Below, in pieces: positions 57,553 to 64,000 of a stretch of DNA of 64,000 nt. The stretch is from Ciceribacter sp. T2.26MG-112.2 (GTDB lineage: Bacteria; Pseudomonadota; Alphaproteobacteria; Rhizobiales; Rhizobiaceae). The DNA lies in assembly GCF_900492205.1 (NCBI RefSeq), contig NZ_UEYQ01000005.1, positions 124,001-188,000 of the forward strand. The letters are read 5' to 3'. Position 1 is the stretch's first letter; the number at the start of each line of letters is the position of its first letter. A model generated the notes under the pieces. It ran no database searches, was not told the origin of the DNA, and worked only from the letters and a program-made list of their open reading frames with translations. A program made the translations under genes and the position numbers.

Positions 57553-59616
57553 TCAGATATCGAGGTTGTCGGCGAAGGCCGCACGTTCCTGGATGAAGCG
57601 GAAGCGGGCCTCGGGCTTCGTACCCATCAGCGCGTCCACGGCATCGCGGGTGCCCTCGAAGTCGACGTCGTCGATATCGACGCGCAGCAGGGTGCGCTTT
57701 GCCGGGTCCATGGTGGTTTCCTTGAGCTGCGCCGGCATCATTTCGCCCAGGCCCTTGAACCGCCCGACCTCGACCTTCTTGCCCTTGAACACCGTCTCCA
57801 TCAGTTCGGCGCGGTGCGCGTCGTCGCGGGCATAGACGCTCTTGGCGCCCTGACGGATGACATAGAGCGGCGGCACCGCGAGATAGAGATGGTTGCCGCG
57901 GATCAGTTCCGGCATTTCCTGGTAGAAGAAGGTGATCAGCAGCGAGGCGATATGCGCGCCGTCGACGTCGGCATCGGTCATGACGATGATGCGCTCGTAG
58001 CGCAGGTCTTCCTCGCGGTATTTCGTCCGCGTGCCGCAGCCGAGCGCCTGGATGAGGTCGGCAATCTGCTGGCTGGCGGTCATCTTGTCGCGGCCGGCGC
58101 TGGCCACGTTGAGGATCTTGCCCCTGAGCGGCAGGATCGCCTGGTTGGCGCGATTGCGCGCCTGCTTGGCCGAACCGCCGGCCGAATCGCCTTCGACGAT
58201 GAACAGTTCCGCGCCTTCCGCCGTGTTCTGCGAGCAGTCGGCGAGCTTACCGGGCAGGCGCAGCTTGCGCACCGCGGTCTTGCGGTTGACTTCCTTTTCC
58301 TTGCGCCGGCGAAGCCGCTCCTCGGCGCGTTCGATCACCCAGTCGAGGAGCTTCGCCGCCTCGTTCGGATTGTCGGCGAGATAGTGGTCGAACGGATCGC
58401 GCAGCGCGTTCTCCACCAGGCGCTGGGCCTCGACGGTCGCCAGCTTGTCCTTGGTCTGGCCGACGAATTCCGGCTCGCGGATGAAGACCGACAGCATGCC
58501 GACGGCGGAAATCATCACGTCGTCGGTGGTGATCTCCTTGGCGCGCTTGTTCTGGGTGAGTTCGGCGTAGTTCTTCAGGCCCTTGGTCAGCGCGATGCGC
58601 AGGCCGGCCTCGTGCGTGCCGCCTTCGGCCGTCGGGATCGTGTTGCAGTAGGAATGCACCATCGGGTCGCCGCCATACCAGGTGATCGCCCATTCCATCG
58701 CGCCGTGGCCGCCGGACTTTTCCGTCTTGCCGGCAAAAATCTCGCGGGTGACGGTGAATTCCTTGCCGAGCGTGGCCGCCAGATAGTCCTTCAGGCCGCC
58801 GGGGAAACGGAAGACCGCCTTTTCCGGAATGTCGCCGCCTTCCGGCACCATTCCCGGATCGCAGGACCAGCGGATCTCGACACCGCCAAACAGATAGGCT
58901 TTGGAGCGGGCCATGCGGAAGATCCGGCCGGGATCGAATTTTGCATGGTCGCCGAAGATCTGCGGATCGGGGTGGAAGCGAACCCGCGTGCCGCGGCGGT
59001 TGTGCACGTCGCCCAGCTCTTCCAGCCCGCCGAGCGGAACGCCGCGCGAAAAGCGCTGGCGGTAGAGCTTGCGATTGCGGGCCACTTCCACCTCGAGCAG
59101 ATCGGACAGCGCATTGACGACCGAGACGCCGACGCCGTGCAGGCCGCCGGAAGTCTCATAGGCCTTGCCGTCGAACTTGCCGCCGGCATGCAGCTTGGTC
59201 ATGATCACTTCAAGCGTCGACTTGCCGGGCACCTGCGGATGCAGCTCGACCGGAATGCCGCGACCATTGTCGGTGACGGTGAGGAACCCTTCCGTATCGA
59301 GATGCACGTCGATGAAATCGGCATGGCCGGCCACCGCCTCGTCCATCGCGTTGTCGATGACTTCGGCGAAGAGGTGATGCAGCGCCTTCTCGTCGGTGCC
59401 GCCGATATACATGCCGGGACGCATGCGCACCGGCTCCAGCCCCTCGAGCACGCGGATCGACGAGGCGCCGTATTCGCTCTCGCTCGATGTGGTATTGGCC
59501 TTGGGCGCGGCGGCCGCCGGGCGCGGAGCCTCGGCCTTCGGCGTGGCCGCAGGCGAGGGGGCGTCCGCCGGCTTGGTCACATGCGGCAGGGCGGCGAAAA
59601 GATCGTTGTCGTCCAT
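57553..59616 (-). CDS. parE: DNA topoisomerase IV subunit B
   Basis: 687 residues. The N-terminal GHKL ATPase has VLEGLEPVRMRPGMYIGGTD, NAMDEAVAGHAD and DNGRGIPVELHP. The second transducer region has the catalytic Lys loop, and the TOPRIM domain has EGDSAGGSAKQ and DADVDGAHI. QIADLIQALGCGTRTKYREEDLRYERI marks the ParE/GyrB core. The first 45 residues are Ala/Pro-rich, common in rhizobial ParE. An ATG at 59616 is used; a TTG at 59628 adds four residues. ParC is not in the window. ParE separates replicated chromosomes. Confidence 0.96.
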   Translation of the reverse strand: MDDNDLFAALPHVTKPADAPSPAATPKAEAPRPAAAAPKANTTSSESEYGASSIRVLEGLEPVRMRPGMYIGGTDEKALHHLFAEVIDNAMDEAVAGHADFIDVHLDTEGFLTVTDNGRGIPVELHPQVPGKSTLEVIMTKLHAGGKFDGKAYETSGGLHGVGVSVVNALSDLLEVEVARNRKLYRQRFSRGVPLGGLEELGDVHNRRGTRVRFHPDPQIFGDHAKFDPGRIFRMARSKAYLFGGVEIRWSCDPGMVPEGGDIPEKAVFRFPGGLKDYLAATLGKEFTVTREIFAGKTEKSGGHGAMEWAITWYGGDPMVHSYCNTIPTAEGGTHEAGLRIALTKGLKNYAELTQNKRAKEITTDDVMISAVGMLSVFIREPEFVGQTKDKLATVEAQRLVENALRDPFDHYLADNPNEAAKLLDWVIERAEERLRRRKEKEVNRKTAVRKLRLPGKLADCSQNTAEGAELFIVEGDSAGGSAKQARNRANQAILPLRGKILNVASAGRDKMTASQQIADLIQALGCGTRTKYREEDLRYERIIVMTDADVDGAHIASLLITFFYQEMPELIRGNHLYLAVPPLYVIRQGAKSVYARDDAHRAELMETVFKGKKVEVGRFKGLGEMMPAQLKETTMDPAKRTLLRVDIDDVDFEGTRDAVDALMGTKPEARFRFIQERAAFADNLDI

Positions 59617-59855
59617 GGCGTCGTTCAATAATCTGTCCGTTGCGTCGGCTCAATCGGCAGGGCCGGGGGTCGCAAGCTGCCTCACGCCCCAATCGCTCTT
59701 GCGAATCAGCGGGATCATGCCAGAAAGGCGGGGCAGGCGCGACCGTGCCGGCAGGCTGCCGCGAGGAATTCGTTCAAACCTTCTCGTGTCGGCCAAGCTT
59801 TGCGTTCCGGCTTGGGCGAAGGCAAGGCCCGATCCCGGAAGGAGACCCCGCTTCG

Positions 59856-60743
59856 ATGCAGATGTCCACAGCTCATTTCCGCAAGGCCGCCGTTTTGTGC
59901 GGGCTTCTCGGCGCGCTCGCCGCCGGCCCGGCCAGCGGCGAGGCTTTGCAGCCGTTCAAGGATGCGCTGTTTTCTCAGCCGATCGTCCTGGAAAGCCGCG
60001 ACGGCGGCGATTTCGAGGTGATCGACTACCAGGAACTGCGCGACATCAACGGCCGCGACCAGATCCCCGAGCGGCGGGTGAAATCGAAGTATGTCGATCT
60101 CGGCGTCAAGCGCCAGCAGGCCAACGAGACGCTGCAACTGCCCTCCGGCAATCTGGAGGTCGCCCGCGTCGGCCAGGCCGAGGGTGCCGCCTTCACCGTG
60201 ATCTTCATCCACGGCCGCGGCGGCGACCGGCGGCTCGGCATCAACGATGTCTCGTTCGGCGGTAATTTCAACCGGCTGAAGAATCTCGCGGTGAAGAACG
60301 GCGGCGTCTACTACGCCCCCTCGGTGCCGTCCTTCGACGAAGCTGGCGTCGCTGCCGTATCCGGCCTGATCGCCCATGCTGCCGCCCGCTCTCCCGGGCG
60401 GCCGGTGGTGCTCGCCTGCGCCTCCATGGGCAGCTTCATCTGCTGGGGTGCTGCCCGCGATGCCCACACGGTCTCCCATCTCGCCGGCCTTGCCATTCTC
60501 GGCGGCGCAACGGATCCGTCCTTCATCGGCAGCGCCGCGCACAAGGCGAAACTGCCGGTTTTCTTCACCCATGGCAGCCGTGACAGCGTCTATGCGCCAG
60601 CCGACCAGATCGCCCTCTACGACCGGCTGCACAAGGCCGGCTATCCGACCCGCTTCACCCTGTTCGAGACCGGCTCGCACGGTACGCCGGTGCGCATGAG
60701 TGACTGGCGCTCGATCCTCAACTGGCTGCTGGCTGCGCGGTGA
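59856..60743 (+). CDS. Secreted alpha/beta hydrolase
   Basis: 295 residues. A signal peptide (AAVLCGLLGALAAGPASGEA) leads to an alpha/beta hydrolase fold: IFIHGRGGDRRLG (oxyanion motif), nucleophile in CASMGS, acid in HGSRDSVYA and catalytic His in ETGSHGTPV. The first mature 60 residues, containing DGGDFEVIDYQELRDINGRDQ, are extra. It may act on esters or peptides in the periplasm; no substrate is known. AAGGAG lies about 12 bases ahead of the ATG at 59856, with a second ATG two codons on. Divergent from parE. Confidence 0.82.
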   Translation: MQMSTAHFRKAAVLCGLLGALAAGPASGEALQPFKDALFSQPIVLESRDGGDFEVIDYQELRDINGRDQIPERRVKSKYVDLGVKRQQANETLQLPSGNLEVARVGQAEGAAFTVIFIHGRGGDRRLGINDVSFGGNFNRLKNLAVKNGGVYYAPSVPSFDEAGVAAVSGLIAHAAARSPGRPVVLACASMGSFICWGAARDAHTVSHLAGLAILGGATDPSFIGSAAHKAKLPVFFTHGSRDSVYAPADQIALYDRLHKAGYPTRFTLFETGSHGTPVRMSDWRSILNWLLAAR

Positions 60744-60812
60744 AGATGGGTGCCCGCGCACAGGCTTTGCTAATTTATGCCGCAATATCGCGTCGGATTT
60801 TCACCATATCGC

Positions 60813-60832
60813 CCGATTCGCAGGCGAATCGG
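60813..60832 (+). terminator. Hairpin between the secreted hydrolase and tpiA
   Basis: CCGATTCG (60813-60820), loop CAGG, CGAATCGG (60825-60832): perfect 8-bp stem, 70 bases after the hydrolase stop and 71 bases before tpiA. No T-tract follows, so it could end the hydrolase message or sit in the tpiA leader. Confidence 0.4.
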
Positions 60833-60903
60833 AGCCGCCGCGCTTTTCATCTCCCCCTCGATTTGCTAGGTCCGGCCTAACGTAGCTGGGGTGGGTTTTG
60901 ACC

Positions 60904-61677
60904 ATGACGACACCGAATGTCCGTCCGCTTGTCGCGGGTAACTGGAAGATGAACGGCACGCGTGCCTCGCTTGACCAGATCAAGGCGATGGCCGAGGGCG
61001 TCAAAGGCCCGCTTTCGGAAAAGGTCGAGACGCTGATCTGCCCGCCGGCGACGCTGCTCTATGTGGCGACCGCGCTCTGCGACGACAGCCCGCTGGCGAT
61101 CGGCGCGCAGGATTGCCACCAGAACGCTTCGGGCGCCCATACCGGCGATATCTCGGCCGAAATGATCGCCGACTGCTTCGGCACCTATGTGATCGTCGGC
61201 CATTCCGAGCGCCGCACCGACCATGCCGAGACCGACCATCTGGTGCGGGCGAAGGCCGAGGCTGCCTATGCCAGCGAACTGACCGCGATCGTCTGCATCG
61301 GCGAGACGGCCGACGAGCGCAAGGCCGGCCAGACGCTGGACATTCTCAAGCGCCAGCTCTCCGGCTCGCTGCCCGACGTCGCCACCGCCGAAAACACCGT
61401 GATCGCCTACGAGCCGGTCTGGGCGATCGGCACGGGGCTCACCCCGACCGTAACCGACGTCGAGGAGGCCCATGCCTTCATGCGCACCGAACTCGTCAAG
61501 CGCTTCGGTGCGGAAGGCCAGAAGATGCGCATCCTCTATGGCGGTTCGGTCAAGCCGTCCAACGCGAAGGAACTGATGGGCGTCGCCAATGTCGACGGCG
61601 CGCTGATCGGCGGGGCCAGCTTGAAAGCCTCCGATTTCCTCGCCATATACCGCGTCTATGAGGAACTTACCGCCTGA
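60904..61677 (+). CDS. tpiA: Triosephosphate isomerase
   Basis: 257-residue TIM barrel that interconverts dihydroxyacetone phosphate and glyceraldehyde 3-phosphate. Catalytic residues: Lys in GNWKMNG, His in IVGHSERR and Glu in [11 protein letters not shown]. The phosphate loop is GGSVKP and GGASL. The ATG at 60904 is preferred over a TTG six bases earlier. It heads the tpiA-secG-pyrG run. A small inverted repeat ACCGCC/GGCGGT straddles its stop. Confidence 0.97.
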   Translation: MTTPNVRPLVAGNWKMNGTRASLDQIKAMAEGVKGPLSEKVETLICPPATLLYVATALCDDSPLAIGAQDCHQNASGAHTGDISAEMIADCFGTYVIVGHSERRTDHAETDHLVRAKAEAAYASELTAIVCIGETADERKAGQTLDILKRQLSGSLPDVATAENTVIAYEPVWAIGTGLTPTVTDVEEAHAFMRTELVKRFGAEGQKMRILYGGSVKPSNAKELMGVANVDGALIGGASLKASDFLAIYRVYEELTA

Positions 61678-61780
61678 AAAGGCGGTGGGTGCGACCGTTC
61701 AGGGCTTCCTTTGCCGTGGCCTCTCATGTAAAGAGCGGCCAACCGATTGATTGTGCCCCTTTCGGGCAGGTGGAAAATTC

Positions 61781-62206
61781 ATGCAGACCGTATTGATTGT
61801 CATTCATCTCATGATCGTGCTGGCGCTTGTCGGCGTCGTTCTGATCCAGCGTTCCGAAGGCGGCGGCCTCGGTGTCGGCGGGGGCTCCGGCTTCATGTCG
61901 GCGCGCGGCACGGCCAATGCGCTGACCCGCACCACGGCGATCCTTGCGACGCTGTTCTTCATCACCTCGCTGGGCCTGGGCCTTCTCGCCCGCTACGAAG
62001 CGAAGCCGACCGACATTCTCGACCGCATCCCGGCCGGAACGGCGGTTCCGGGCGGCAACGTGCTCGACCAGCTTCCGGGTGCCGCTCCGGCGACCACGCC
62101 GGCACCGGCCGCCAATGGTGCAGCCGCACCTGCCGCCAACGGTGCGGGCGTACCGGCACCGGCCGCCCCCAAGGCCGATCCGAACGCCGTACCCACCGGC
62201 AACTGA
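61781..62206 (+). CDS. secG: Preprotein translocase subunit SecG
   Basis: 141 residues. Two membrane helices (about 2-20 and 50-72) flank the conserved VLIQRSEGGGLGVGGGSGFMSARGTANALTRTT loop. The tail is an Ala/Pro-rich extension (about 85-141), common in alphaproteobacteria. SecG assists SecYE in protein export. AGGTGG precedes the ATG at 61781. It lies 103 bases after tpiA and ends ahead of a clear terminator. Confidence 0.95.
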   Translation: MQTVLIVIHLMIVLALVGVVLIQRSEGGGLGVGGGSGFMSARGTANALTRTTAILATLFFITSLGLGLLARYEAKPTDILDRIPAGTAVPGGNVLDQLPGAAPATTPAPAANGAAAPAANGAGVPAPAAPKADPNAVPTGN

Positions 62207-62214
62207 TCGCCTGA

Positions 62215-63978
<1,764 letters not shown>

Positions 63979-64000
63979 GACCAAGAGCCTCCTTCTTCTG

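Overview
The window reads as a chromosomal stretch of a GC-rich alphaproteobacterium, most likely family Rhizobiaceae (Rhizobium/Agrobacterium/Ensifer-like). This rests on family content rather than any database search: an ATP synthase zeta-type inhibitor (DUF1476), DUF1127 and DUF2336 proteins, a MocR regulator divergent from a DUF1127 gene, a PagL-like lipid A deacylase, CoxD/CoxE/XdhC maturation genes and an SufU/IscU-like scaffold next to yidD. Coding density is high. I saw no transposase, integrase, phage gene, CRISPR array, tRNA or rRNA. The first gene is cut by the left edge; pyrG, at the right end, is complete.

Layout. 0-7.3 kb: end of a CorC/HlyC protein, a HerA-like ATPase, DUF1810, terC with a structured leader, rpsD, glsA, ttcA and an inositol-monophosphatase-family gene. 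7.3-16 kb: a chemoreceptor, an MFS efflux pump, then the minus-strand run purL-bolA-small basic protein-grxD and a MocR regulator facing a DUF1127 gene. 16-24.4 kb: PagL-like deacylase, lipoprotein, a purC-purS-coiled-coil ORF-purQ operon, DUF1476, a small hydrolase, a ferric-reductase-like membrane flavoprotein divergent from a low-affinity iron permease, and purB at the end of an rpe-DUF2259-membrane protein-purB run.

26-36 kb: an SDR, an orphan periplasmic binding protein, then a tightly packed plus-strand operon (flavin reductase, MoxR/CoxD ATPase, CoxE, split XdhC, MoeA/MocA-like fusion, TfoX). It looks like a maturation set for a molybdenum hydroxylase whose catalytic subunits are not in the window. 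A Nudix hydrolase and a DEAD-box helicase face it. 36-45 kb: M23 peptidase, DUF455 ferritin-like protein coupled to a one-Cys Bcp, a large AsmA-like protein, a tandem PilZ protein, an apparent intergenic small RNA, a rhomboid protease and a CBS protein.

45-64 kb: patatin, hisI-folE divergent from an Fe-S scaffold-yidD-DUF2267 group, thrS behind a terminator-like leader, a nitroreductase/flavin reductase pair, DUF2336 and CitE-like genes, an AI-2E family transporter, parE, a secreted hydrolase and the housekeeping run tpiA-secG-pyrG.

The most interesting non-coding signals are a three-hairpin plus-strand element ending in a strong terminator at about 43.60-43.70 kb, the structured terC leader at about 3.55-3.61 kb, repeated ACAATG half-sites with a possible leaderless start in the MocR/DUF1127 intergenic region, an orphan terminator in the rpsD leader, and mutually exclusive hairpins before thrS.
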